A stretch of DNA of 64,000 nucleotides from Sva-07 sp963774765. Its GTDB lineage: Bacteria; Actinomycetota; Acidimicrobiia; Acidimicrobiales; Ilumatobacteraceae. Of this stretch, positions 41,069 to 49,497 are shown piece after piece. The notes below the pieces were generated by a model that was not told where the DNA came from, searched no databases, and saw nothing but the letters and a program-made list of their open reading frames with translations. A program made the translations under genes and the position numbers. The first letter of the stretch is position 1. Each line of letters begins with the position of its first letter. Location of the stretch: the NCBI GenBank assembly GCA_963774765.1, contig CAVZGP010000015.1:1-64000 (forward strand). The letters are read 5' to 3'.

Positions 41069-42786
41069 TCACAGCGTGTTGGTGATGGCGCCGGTTTCCG
41101 CGCCTTGGACGAGCTTGGCGTATTTGCCCAACACGCCCGTGGTGTAGCGGGGTGGGTTCGGAGTCCAGCCATCCATCCGGTTCGCCAACTCGGCGGGGTC
41201 GACCAGCAGGTCGAGCGACTTCGTCGGCACGTCGACGCGGATCAGGTCGCCGTCACGGACGTACGCGATCGGTCCGCCGTCGGCAGCCTCGGGAGCGACG
41301 TGGCCGATGCAGAACCCCCACGTACCTCCGGAGAAACGACCATCGGTGATGAGCGCACAGTCAGACCCTCGTCCCGCACCCTTCAACGCACCGGTGATCG
41401 CGAGCATCTCGCGCATGCCAGGTCCGCCCTTGGGGCCCTCGTAGCGGATCACGATCACGGTGCCCGGCTGGATCGACCCGGCGAGGATCGCCTCCATGGC
41501 GAACGACTCGTCGTCGAACACCCGGGCCGGACCCTCGAACTGCATCTGGTCGGCAGACAGCCCTGCGACCTTCACGACGGCGCCCTTCGGAGCGAGCGTG
41601 CCGGTGAGGATGTTGATGCCACCGGCGGTCGTGGATCGGCGCGTCGAGCGGATGCACGACCACACCGTCGGCAGCTGGGGGATTGAGTCTCGGCCAGGTT
41701 CTCGGCCATCGTCTTGCCGGTCACGGTCATCACGTCGCCGTGCAGCAGACCCGCATCGAGGAGCAGCTTCAGCACGACCGGCACGCCGCCGACACGGTCG
41801 AGGTCGCTCATGTGGAACTTGCCGCCGGGCTTCATGTCCGCGATGTGTGGGACCTTGTCGGCGATGCGGTTGAAGTCGTCGAGGTCGAGGTCGACGCGTG
41901 CCTCGTTCGCGAGGGCGAGGAGGTGCAGCACCGCGTTCGTCGACCCGCCGAGCGCCGAGGTGACGGCGATCGCGTTCTCGAACGCCTCCTTCGTCATGAT
42001 CTGACGCGGCGTGATGCCGAGGCGCAACATGTTGACGACCGCGGCGCCGGCGCGCTCGGCGTCACCCTCGCGCCGCGCGTCGATCGCCGGGGGTGACGCG
42101 GTGCCCGGCAGGCTCATCCCGATCGCCTCGGCGATCGAACTCATCGTGTTGGCGGTGAACATGCCACCGCACGCCCCCTCGCCCGGGCAGGCCTTCGACT
42201 CGATGGCGTGGAGTTCGTCCTCGTCGATCGTGCCGGCCGCACACGCACCGACGGCTTCGAACACGCTGGTGATGTCGAGCGCCGTGCCGTTGTGCTCACC
42301 CGGCATGGTCGAGCCGTTGTAGACGAACACGCTCGGCAGGTCGAGGCGGGCCGCCGCCATCAACATGCCGGGGATCGACTTGTCGCACCCGGCAAGGCCC
42401 ACGAAACCGTCGAATCGCTCGGCGTGCATCACCGTCTCGACGGAGTCGGTGATCACCTCGCGCGACACCAACGAGGCGCGCATGCCCTCGTGGCCCATCG
42501 AGATGCCGTCGCTGACGGTGATCGTGCCGAACTCCATCGGGAACCCTCCCGCTTCGCGCACGCCCACCTTGGCGTGTTCGGCAAGTTTGCGCAGCGTCAT
42601 GTTGCACGGCGTCACCTCGTTCCACGACGACGCGATCGCCACCTGCGGCTTGTCCCAGTCACCGTCGCCCATGCCGACCGCGCGGAGCATCGCCCTCGAC
42701 GGCGCCTTCTGCATGCCGTCGGTGACGTCACGCGACCGCGGCTTGACGTCGACAGGAGTGCCTGGTTGGTTCGGGGCATCGCTCAT
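41069..42786 (-). CDS. ilvD: dihydroxyacid dehydratase, interrupted by two compensating frameshifts
   Basis: The Fe-S enzyme of valine/isoleucine synthesis (about 570 residues). The first part is intact: GLAGCDKSIPGMLMAAARLD and CPGEGACGGMFTANTMSSIA hold the cluster Cys. The frame breaks near 41685 (a C-run) and near 41634, so that VVHPLDAPIH and TAGGINILTGTLAPKGAVVK lie in other frames; the C-terminal domain (ALITDGRFSGGTWGFCIGHV) is then open to the stop. IlvD is normally needed alongside the complete ilvBNC present here, so the breaks are more likely sequence errors than real loss. Start ATG 42786. Confidence 0.85.
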
Positions 42787-42889
42787 GCACTGCACGGTAG
42801 TGCCGGCCATCGGGACCGAGCCTGGTGCTCTGCCCACCACGTCGATGCCTCGGGGTGTCCCTCCCGCCCAGCGGTGCCAGACTGCATCG

Positions 42890-43372
42890 ATGGCCGACGT
42901 GCGCGAGACCAAGCTGCCTGGCGTCGGAGTGCGCCACGAGTTCACCACCGAAGACGGCGACGACATCGGGGTGCTCGTCCACCACGATGGCCGTCGCGAG
43001 ATCCTCGTCTACGACTCCGACGATCCCGACAAGTGCTCCTCGCTGGTGAGCCTGTCGGCGTCCGACACCCGCACCGTGTCGGAACTCCTCGGCGCCAGCC
43101 GGGTCACCGAAGCGGTCGCGGCGGTCCAACAGGAGATCGAGGGCCTGGCGATCGAGTGGATCGAGTTGACCCCGTCATCACCTGCCTCGGGCGCCACGAT
43201 CGGCGACGGGATGTACCGCACGAAGACGGGATCGTCGATCGTCGCGGTCATTCGTGACAGCCGGTCCATTCCCGCCCCAGGACCGGAGTTCACTCTGGAA
43301 TCCGGCGACGTCGTCGTGGCCGTCGGCACCGTCGAGGGTCTCGCAGCGATGCGCGACCTGATCCGCCACTGA
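42890..43372 (+). CDS. TrkA-C domain regulatory subunit of a cation/proton antiporter
   Basis: A 160-residue cytoplasmic protein. The N-terminus (ETKLPGVGVRHEFTTEDGDD) and the C-terminal RCK_C/TrkA-C ligand domain (SIVAVIRDSRSIPAPGPEFT, LESGDVVVAVGTVEGLAAMR) are typical of AmhM/YhaT-like antiporter subunits. It sits 11 bases upstream of the antiporter gene, so they form a two-gene operon and probably a complex. Confidence 0.82.
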   Translation: MADVRETKLPGVGVRHEFTTEDGDDIGVLVHHDGRREILVYDSDDPDKCSSLVSLSASDTRTVSELLGASRVTEAVAAVQQEIEGLAIEWIELTPSSPASGATIGDGMYRTKTGSSIVAVIRDSRSIPAPGPEFTLESGDVVVAVGTVEGLAAMRDLIRH

Positions 43373-43383
43373 CGCCGAGTTCG

Positions 43384-44583
43384 ATGCTGTTCGCCGCCGG
43401 CACCAGCGAGGCCGCACTCGCGTTCGTCGAGATCGGCGCGCTCGTGCTGGGTCTGGCGCTGTTGTCGCGAGTCGCTGGACGATTCGGCATCACCGCCGTG
43501 CCGCTCTACCTGATCGCGGGCCTGGCGATGGGCGAAGGCGGCGTGGTGCAACTCGACGTGACGCTCGACTTCTTCGAGATCACCGCCGAAATCGGCGTGC
43601 TGCTGCTGCTGTTCGCGCTCGGACTGGAGTATTCCGAGAGCGAACTCCGAGACGGATTGAAGACCGGCATCCCACCGGGCGTCGTCGACATGACGCTGAA
43701 CGCCCTGCCCGGAGTTGCGCTCGGCCTGATCCTCGGCTGGGATCCCCTCGCCGCCGTGCTCCTCGGCGGAGTCACGTGGATTTCGTCGTCCGGCGTGGTC
43801 AGCAAGGCGCTCAGCGACTTCGGGCGGCTGGGCTTCCGCGAGACGCCGGCCGTCCTGAACCTGCTGGTGATCGAGGATCTGGCGATGGCGATCTATCTTC
43901 CGGTCGTGGCAGCGCTGATCGTCGGCGGCACCGTTCTTGCCACCCTGACGAGCGTGTCGATCGCGCTCGTGGCGGTGTCGGTGATCCTCCTCGCGGCGCT
44001 TCGGTACGGACGTCGGATCAGCAACCTGGTGGCAGGCGGCAGTGACGAAACGTTCCTGCTCACCGTGTTCGGCATCACGTTGCTCGTCGCCGGCATCGCC
44101 CAGCAGTTCGAGGTGTCCGGGGCCATCGGGGCCTTCCTCGTCGGACTCGCCCTGTCCGGACATGCCGAGGAACGTGCGAATCAGTTGATTTCGCCCCTGC
44201 GCGACCTGTTCGCAGCGACGTTCTTCCTCTTCTTCTCGTTCCAGATCGATCCGGGTGACCTCGTCGACGTGGCGGTCCCCGCAGTGCTGCTCGCCATCGT
44301 CACCGCCTTCACGAAGGTCGCAACCGGCTGGTACGCCGCCGGGCGAGTCGGCGCTGCCCCGAAGGGTCGCCTGCGAGCGGGCACCGTGCTCATCGCACGC
44401 GGCGAGTTCTCGATCGTGATCGCCGCACTCGGCTCGAGCCTCGTGAACGGCCCCGAACTCGGCGCGCTCGCCGCCGGCTACGTGCTCGTCACGGCGATCG
44501 TCGGGCCGTTGGCCGCCAAATTCGCCGACCAGATCCCGCTGCCACCACGGCTGATGCGACGGTCCGCACCGGCACGCATGTGA
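43384..44583 (+). CDS. CPA2-family cation/proton antiporter (KefB-like)
   Basis: A 399-residue membrane transporter with about 12 helices of the Na+(K+)/H+ exchanger fold. Signature stretches: GLAMGEGGVVQLDVTLDFFE, LFALGLEYSESELRDGLK, the discontinuous-helix region WISSSGVVSKALSDFGRLGF then NLLVIEDLAMAIYLPV (conserved Glu-Asp), and GAFLVGLALSG. It lacks the C-terminal RCK domain of KefB, whose role the upstream subunit fills. Probably K+ or Na+ efflux. It ends with TGA, showing TGA is an ordinary stop here. Confidence 0.87.
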   Translation: MLFAAGTSEAALAFVEIGALVLGLALLSRVAGRFGITAVPLYLIAGLAMGEGGVVQLDVTLDFFEITAEIGVLLLLFALGLEYSESELRDGLKTGIPPGVVDMTLNALPGVALGLILGWDPLAAVLLGGVTWISSSGVVSKALSDFGRLGFRETPAVLNLLVIEDLAMAIYLPVVAALIVGGTVLATLTSVSIALVAVSVILLAALRYGRRISNLVAGGSDETFLLTVFGITLLVAGIAQQFEVSGAIGAFLVGLALSGHAEERANQLISPLRDLFAATFFLFFSFQIDPGDLVDVAVPAVLLAIVTAFTKVATGWYAAGRVGAAPKGRLRAGTVLIARGEFSIVIAALGSSLVNGPELGALAAGYVLVTAIVGPLAAKFADQIPLPPRLMRRSAPARM

Positions 44584-44609
44584 GACCACCACCCGACTAG
44601 GTTCAGCCG

Positions 44610-45260
44610 ATGAACAGATCCGATCTGCTTGCCCTGCGCCGTTCGAACGGTGCGATCATCCTGATGACCTATCGCGGAGACTGGTGACCGTACTGCTGCG
44701 GCCAGCTCGTGAAGCTGGCATCCCAGTACGACCGAATCCATCAACTCGGCGCCGAACTCGCCGCCGTCAGCGTCGATGACGACGTCCGCCAGGCGGGCAT
44801 GGCACAACGCTGGGGGTTCACCCACACCACCTTCGTGTCGGATCCCGGCGGCCAGCGCTACCTGCAACCACTGGCGCTGTACGACCCCGAAGATCGTGAT
44901 GGGATTGCATTGCCTGGCATGGTGATCGTCGACCCCGACGGCCGCGAGGTGTACCGCTATCAAGGCAGGGACTTCGCCGACCGCACGAACGACGACGACA
45001 TCTGGGCGACGCTCGACACGCTGGCACTCCCAGCGGTCGACCCGGCGGCGTGGTCGTCAGGCGTCGAGGTGCCCGACGACCTACGCGGCTACTTCCGGCC
45101 GGTCGACTTCGCCGCGTACTTCCGCGGCAACATGTTCGGCGCAGTGGCGATCGGTGGACGGCTCGACGACAAGGCATCGCGTGCGATCGCGCGGGAGCAC
45201 CGCGAGATGTCTCGCTCGAACCTCGAGGCGTGGGAGAGCTGGCAACGCAACACCCGGTGA
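44610..45260 (+). CDS. redoxin (peroxiredoxin/AhpC-like), candidate selenoprotein with in-frame TGA at the active site
   Basis: A thioredoxin-fold redoxin of 216 residues if the TGA at 44685-44687 is read through as selenocysteine 26. Upstream is MTYRGDW and downstream PYCCGQLVKLASQ, so the TGA takes exactly the first Cys place of the family's RGxWCPYC motif, giving W-U-P-Y-C. The frame is open on both sides for the whole domain (ELAAVSVDDDVRQAGMAQRW, DPEDRDGIALPGMVIVDPDG). A hairpin like a bacterial SECIS follows (44701-44719). Without read-through, only a 25-residue stub would form. A TGC-to-TGA error is the main alternative. Upstream KefB ends in an ordinary TGA. Confidence 0.78.
44701..44719 (+). 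promoter_or_regulatory. SECIS-like hairpin after the in-frame TGA
   Basis: GCCAGCT (44701-44707) pairs perfectly with AGCTGGC (44713-44719) around the loop CGTGA. The stem starts 13 bases after the TGA and the loop 20 bases after it, within the 16-37 range for bacterial SECIS elements, and the loop has G in its second position as the SelB contact requires. Seven base pairs is in range. The signal is short and could occur by chance in GC-rich DNA. Confidence 0.6.
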
Positions 45261-45264
45261 CTCG

Positions 45265-45297
45265 GATGACGTCAGGTGTCAGACCCGAGATGTCATC
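45265..45297. repeat. imperfect palindrome with GTC-N-GAC centre
   Basis: GATGACGTCAGGTGTC and GACCCGAGATGTCATC mirror each other with several mismatches around a central A. It lies just after the redoxin stop and overlaps the end of the convergent nitroreductase-like gene. It is a degenerate member of the 25006/41025/59941 family. Confidence 0.6.
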
Positions 45298-45767
45298 GCG
45301 TGGATCTCGAACACCGGGTGCTGCGGGGCGACTGCTGCGAGTTCATCGTCGGTGCTGTCGGGTCCGACCCCGTCGAAGAACTGGCCGACCTCCCACTTCC
45401 ACCGGCGCAGGTACGGTCGCAGCACCGAGGGCTTGTCACGATCGTCGACCTCCTGCAGGCGGACCGTCTCGACGCGTCGACCGACACGGAGCGAGCATTC
45501 GCCCGCCGCACGAACGTTGAGCACCCACTGGGTTTCGCCGCGCGGCGCCACGAGGTAGCGACGATTCTCGACGCTGAGCACGTTCACCGGCGTCGAGCGA
45601 ACCTCACCGGAGACACGTCCCGGCACCGACAACACCCGTGAACCCCACAGGCTGAGTCCCCAGCGGGTGCATCGAGCGACCAACGGATTGAAGACGTATC
45701 GGGTGAATCGGTCAGGCCGCACGTAGTGAGCGGGAGCTGCCAGCGGGGTGTGAGCGTCGATGGTCAT
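45279..45767 (-). CDS. deazaflavin (F420)-dependent nitroreductase-like protein
   Basis: A 162-residue DUF385/DDN-family protein with the split beta-barrel. RYVFNPLVARCTRWGLSLWG, SRVLSVPGRVSGEVRSTPVN, YLVAPRGETQWVLNVRAAGE and SVLRPYLRRWKWEVGQFF match the family, which uses F420H2 in mycobacteria to reduce quinones and nitro compounds. Divergent from a TetR gene with two matching palindromes between, so it is likely the regulator's target. Confidence 0.82.
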   Translation of the reverse strand: MTIDAHTPLAAPAHYVRPDRFTRYVFNPLVARCTRWGLSLWGSRVLSVPGRVSGEVRSTPVNVLSVENRRYLVAPRGETQWVLNVRAAGECSLRVGRRVETVRLQEVDDRDKPSVLRPYLRRWKWEVGQFFDGVGPDSTDDELAAVAPQHPVFEIHAMTSRV

Positions 45768-45784
45768 GGTGATCCTCCAGTTGA

Positions 45785-45852
45785 GAGAGCACTGCTCTCG
45801 TTTCGGACCAACGTACAGATCTCCTCACGAAAAATCAAGAGCACTGCTCTCA
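45785..45852. promoter_or_regulatory. two TetR-type operator palindromes in a divergent promoter region
   Basis: GAGAGCACTGCTCTC at 45785-45799 is palindromic but for its central base, and the same core AGAGCACTGCTCT recurs at 45838-45850. Between them is AT-rich sequence with likely promoters. The first is about 18 bases upstream of the nitroreductase-like start and the second about 14 bases upstream of the TetR start, so each could block one of the divergent promoters. Confidence 0.8.
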
Positions 45853-45865
45853 TTCCTGGCAGACT

Positions 45866-46576
45866 GTGTCGATGCCAGACCCCGAGCCGGCCCCCACCGG
45901 GATCCGTGCCCGAGCTCGGGTCGAGGTGCGCGCTGCGATCTTGGCGGCAGCGGCGAAACGTGTTGCCGAGGACGGGGCCACCGACCTGTCACTGCGTGCC
46001 GTCGCACGCGACGTCGGCATGGTGTCGTCTGCCGTGTACCGCTACTTCGACAGTCGAGATGCCCTGCTCACCGCGCTGATCATCCAGGCCTACGACTCGC
46101 TCGGCGACCACGTCGAGGCACAGGTCGCATCCACCCGTGGTCGACCGGCGGCGGAACGTTGGATCGACGCTGCGATGACGGTGCGAGGGTGGGCGCTCGA
46201 ACACCCGAACGACTACGCGCTGATCTACGGCACGCCGATCCCCGGCTACGCGGCTCCGGATGAAACGGTCGTGTCGGGCACTCGAGCGTCGCGCGCACTC
46301 ATCGGCATCGTGCGCGAAGCGGACCGTTTGGACCCCATCGTCGGCCACCGCATCGAACCCGTGCTCGCCGACTCGTTCGTCGCACTCCGCGAGGAGTTGG
46401 ACCTGGACGTCGACGACGCCACGACCCTCGCCGTCATCACGGCATGGTCGCAATTGTTCGGCCTGCTGACGTTCGAGCTGTTCGGGCAGACCCGCAACTT
46501 CGTGAGCGACGACGAAGCACTCTTCCGCGCTGCAGCAACGGCGATGGCCACCTCGATCGGCCTCCCGACGACGTGA
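45866..46576 (+). CDS. TetR-family regulator with WHG-type C-terminus
   Basis: A 236-residue TetR regulator. The HTH segment is LSLRAVARDVGMVSSAVYRY then FDSRDALLTALI (about 42-73); the C-terminal domain with MTVRGWALEHPNDYALIYGT is the WHG type. GTG 45866 and ATG 45872 are both possible starts. It is divergent from the nitroreductase-like gene and preceded by twin palindromes, so it very likely represses both that gene and itself. Confidence 0.85.
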   Translation: MSMPDPEPAPTGIRARARVEVRAAILAAAAKRVAEDGATDLSLRAVARDVGMVSSAVYRYFDSRDALLTALIIQAYDSLGDHVEAQVASTRGRPAAERWIDAAMTVRGWALEHPNDYALIYGTPIPGYAAPDETVVSGTRASRALIGIVREADRLDPIVGHRIEPVLADSFVALREELDLDVDDATTLAVITAWSQLFGLLTFELFGQTRNFVSDDEALFRAAATAMATSIGLPTT

Positions 46577-46630
46577 GCCGACGCGCCACCCAGACGATGA
46601 CATCGGGGCCAGGGACCCCTCACGTCGCCG

Positions 46631-47875
46631 CTACTTGCGACCGAAGCCGAACAGGTGCTGGCCGACCTTGCGCATCTGGATCTCCTCGGAGCCCTCGGTG
46701 ATCCGGTAGCGCCGGTGGTGCCGGTAGATGTGCTCGAACGGCATGTGGCGTGAGTACCCGACTCCGCCGCAGGTCTGCATGGCCCGGTCGGCGGCATCGC
46801 ACGCCAACCGGTTCGCCCGGTAGTTGCACATCGCGACGAGGTGTGTGACCTCCATGTGATGCTTCTTGTCGAGCATCGACGCCGTGTAGCGCACGAGCTG
46901 GCGCAGCATCGCTGCCTCGGTGTGCAGTTCGACGAGCGGGAACTGGATGCCCTGATTGACGGACAACTTCTTGCCCCACGTCGTGCGGCTGTTCGCGTAC
47001 GCGACCGCCTCGTCGATGCAGTATTGCGCGGCTCCGAGCGACGACGCCGCCTGACGGATCCGGTTCTCGTGGACGAAGTGCTGCGCGAGCTCCAGTCCGC
47101 GATCGACCTCACCGAACAGCGCGTCGGCGCCGACGCGCACGTCGGCGAGGCTCACCTCGGCGTGGTCGGTCGGCATGTTGAACGTCCACCAGAAGAACTC
47201 GACCTTGAGGCCCGGCGCATCGGTCGGCACCAGGAACGCACTGATGCCCTTCGGGCTGCCGGGATCTCCCGAGGTCCGGGCGAAGATGATGTCGTGAGTG
47301 GCGTGGTGGAGCCCCGAGTTCCACCGCTTCATGCCGTTGATGACCCACTCGTCGCCGTCGCGGACCGCCGTGGTCTCCATGTAGGTGGCATCGCTGCCGT
47401 GGTTCGGCTCGGTCAGACCGAATGCGAGACGGCGGGTCCCGTCGAGGAATCCCGGCATCCAGTCGGCCTTCTGCTGCTCGGTGCCGAAGTCGCGCATCAT
47501 CAACACCGTCGGGAAGTTTCCGACGATCGACGACTCGTTCTGCAGGTCGTTGTGCAAGCCAAGGCCCTTGTGCGCCAGGTGCTCGCGGATGATCGCCATC
47601 TTCAGGTTGCTGGCGTCCTGTCCACCGAACTCGGACGGCAGTGCGAGCCGCAGCCAACCTGCGGCATCGGCGCGTCGGCGCATTTCGCGCAGCAGCTCCT
47701 CCCAGTCGGCGCGCGGGACACCGTCGTTGTCGAAGTCGGTACGCGCCCACTCACGCCGATGATCGAAGAAGCGGATGTTGTCATCCTGTAGCTCGAGCGG
47801 CTTGATCTCGGCATCGATGAATGCATCGAGCTGATCGAGGGTGTCCTGGATGTCGTCGGGGATCTCGAAGTCCAT
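46631..47875 (-). CDS. acyl-CoA dehydrogenase family protein
   Basis: A 414-residue flavoprotein of the ACAD family. FGLTEPNHGSDATYMETTAV and NGMKRWNSGLHHATHDIIFA are FAD-contact segments; the C-terminal TCGGVGYSRHMPFEHIYRHH and RRYRITEGSEEIQMRKVGQH close the FAD site. The 90 N-terminal residues are longer than in short-chain enzymes, as in FadE17/FadE34-like proteins acting on bulky acyl-CoAs, possibly side chains of lipids or sterols. No operon partner is seen: the TetR gene is convergent. Confidence 0.85.
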   Translation of the reverse strand: MDFEIPDDIQDTLDQLDAFIDAEIKPLELQDDNIRFFDHRREWARTDFDNDGVPRADWEELLREMRRRADAAGWLRLALPSEFGGQDASNLKMAIIREHLAHKGLGLHNDLQNESSIVGNFPTVLMMRDFGTEQQKADWMPGFLDGTRRLAFGLTEPNHGSDATYMETTAVRDGDEWVINGMKRWNSGLHHATHDIIFARTSGDPGSPKGISAFLVPTDAPGLKVEFFWWTFNMPTDHAEVSLADVRVGADALFGEVDRGLELAQHFVHENRIRQAASSLGAAQYCIDEAVAYANSRTTWGKKLSVNQGIQFPLVELHTEAAMLRQLVRYTASMLDKKHHMEVTHLVAMCNYRANRLACDAADRAMQTCGGVGYSRHMPFEHIYRHHRRYRITEGSEEIQMRKVGQHLFGFGRK

Positions 47876-48030
47876 CGTGCGAGTGTCGCAACGACATCCC
47901 GTCGCAGACGAGTCAGGCGCCGGCGGACCTCACCCATCGTGCAGGTTCTGGTGGGCGACATGTCGGACCGACAGGATCCCCGGTTGACTTCTTGTGCGGC
48001 CCCGTCGGTGAGGAACGACGGCGAAGGAGG

Positions 48031-49497
48031 TCAGGTAGCGGCGCGGCGTTGTTCGAGGAGGGCGGTGACAGCCCTTCCGTCGGCCTGCCCTTTCGACGCC
48101 TTCATCACGGCGCCCACCAGGGCGCCCATCGCCTTGCCCTCGCCTGCGCAGAACTTCGCCCAGGCGTCGGGTTGCGCCGCGATGGCGTCATCGACCAACG
48201 GCTCGAGTTCGCTCGTGTCCATCGCTTCGAAGCCCTTCGCCGCAGCGATTGCGGCGGCGTCGCCGCCGCCCGCGGCCACGATCTCGGCCAGCACCTGCTT
48301 GGCCTGAGTGGCGGTCAGCTTGCCATCGATTTCGAGTCGCGTCAGCGTCGCGAGATCGGCGGCCGGTACGGTCGGACGCTCGCCCTGCTCGGCGAACGCC
48401 TCTTTCACGTGGACGAGCGCGCGGGCCGCGTCGCCACCAGCTTCAGCGACGGCGAGGACGTAGGTGTCCTGGTCGCGGTCGGTGACCACCAGGATGGCTT
48501 CGGCGTCGGCGGGCTGACCGGTCACGTCCGCGAGACGAGCACGTCGAGCTGCGGGCAGCTCCGGCAGGCTCGCCCGCACCCGTTCGATCCACTCGCAATC
48601 AGGATCGACCACGACGAGGTCGGGCTCCTGGAAGTACCGGTAGTCGTCGGCATCCTCCTTCGAGCGAAGGGTGTGGGTGCGGCCATCGTTCTCGTCCCAG
48701 TGGCGGGTCTCCTGACGGATCGCTTCGCCCGCTTCGAGCATCCCGACCTGACGCTGGGCTTCGTACTCGATCGCACGGCCGACGGACCGGATCGAGTTGA
48801 CGTTCTTGATCTCGCAGCGCGTCCCGAACTCCGCGCCGGGAAGCCGAACGCTGACGTTTGCGTCGACGCGCATCGAGCCTTCTTCCATCTTCGCGTCCGA
48901 CGCTCCGACGGCCACGAGGATCGCCCGCAGTTCGCTCACGTACGCCTTGGCCTGTTCGGGGGTGCGGATGTCGGGACGGCTCACGATCTCGACGAGCGGG
49001 ACGCCGGCTCTGTTGAAGTCGATCAGCGAGAAGTCGCTGCCGTGGATGCGTCCACCGCTGCCGCCGACGTGCGTGGACTTGCCGGTGTCCTCCTCGAGAT
49101 GCGCCCGCTCGATGCCGACGCGGATGCTGCCGGGCAGGTCGAGCCAACCGTCGATGCAGATCGGCTCGTCGTACTGGCTGATCTGGTACGCCTTGGGCAT
49201 GTCCGGATAGAAATAGTTCTTGCGGGCGAACGTCGAACGCTGCACCGTGCAGTTGAGCGCCAACCCGAGCCGCATCGCCAGCTCGACCGCTTGCCGGTTC
49301 AGCACCGGGAGGGCTCCGGGCAGGCCGAGCGTGACGGGGTCGATGTTGGTATTCGGTTCGTCACCGAAACGGTTCGGCGACGCCGAGAACAACTTGGTCC
49401 GCGTCGCGAGTTCGACATGCACTTCGAGCCCGACGACCATCTCGTAGCCACGCAACGTCCAGGTCGCGGTATTCGTGTCGCTGATGGTTTCACTCAT
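48031..49497 (-). CDS. gatB: aspartyl/glutamyl-tRNA amidotransferase subunit B
   Basis: A 488-residue subunit that activates misacylated Glu-tRNA(Gln)/Asp-tRNA(Asn). GYEMVVGLEVHVELATRTKL, PVTLGLPGALPVLNRQAVEL, RKNYFYPDMPKAYQISQYDE and EGSMRVDANVSVR are the kinase-like domain; the C-terminal YqeY-like tail (AAKGFEAMDTSELEPLVDDA) binds tRNA. ATG 49497 overlaps the gatA stop as ATGA. With gatCA it makes the full GatCAB complex, which implies no glutaminyl-tRNA synthetase is needed. Confidence 0.95.
   Translation of the reverse strand: MSETISDTNTATWTLRGYEMVVGLEVHVELATRTKLFSASPNRFGDEPNTNIDPVTLGLPGALPVLNRQAVELAMRLGLALNCTVQRSTFARKNYFYPDMPKAYQISQYDEPICIDGWLDLPGSIRVGIERAHLEEDTGKSTHVGGSGGRIHGSDFSLIDFNRAGVPLVEIVSRPDIRTPEQAKAYVSELRAILVAVGASDAKMEEGSMRVDANVSVRLPGAEFGTRCEIKNVNSIRSVGRAIEYEAQRQVGMLEAGEAIRQETRHWDENDGRTHTLRSKEDADDYRYFQEPDLVVVDPDCEWIERVRASLPELPAARRARLADVTGQPADAEAILVVTDRDQDTYVLAVAEAGGDAARALVHVKEAFAEQGERPTVPAADLATLTRLEIDGKLTATQAKQVLAEIVAAGGGDAAAIAAAKGFEAMDTSELEPLVDDAIAAQPDAWAKFCAGEGKAMGALVGAVMKASKGQADGRAVTALLEQRRAAT

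Noticed and set aside
46590..46622. Weak palindrome after the TetR stop (GGGGCCAGGGACCCCT)
   Set aside because: Too many mismatches and no GTC-N-GAC centre to place it confidently with the palindrome family.
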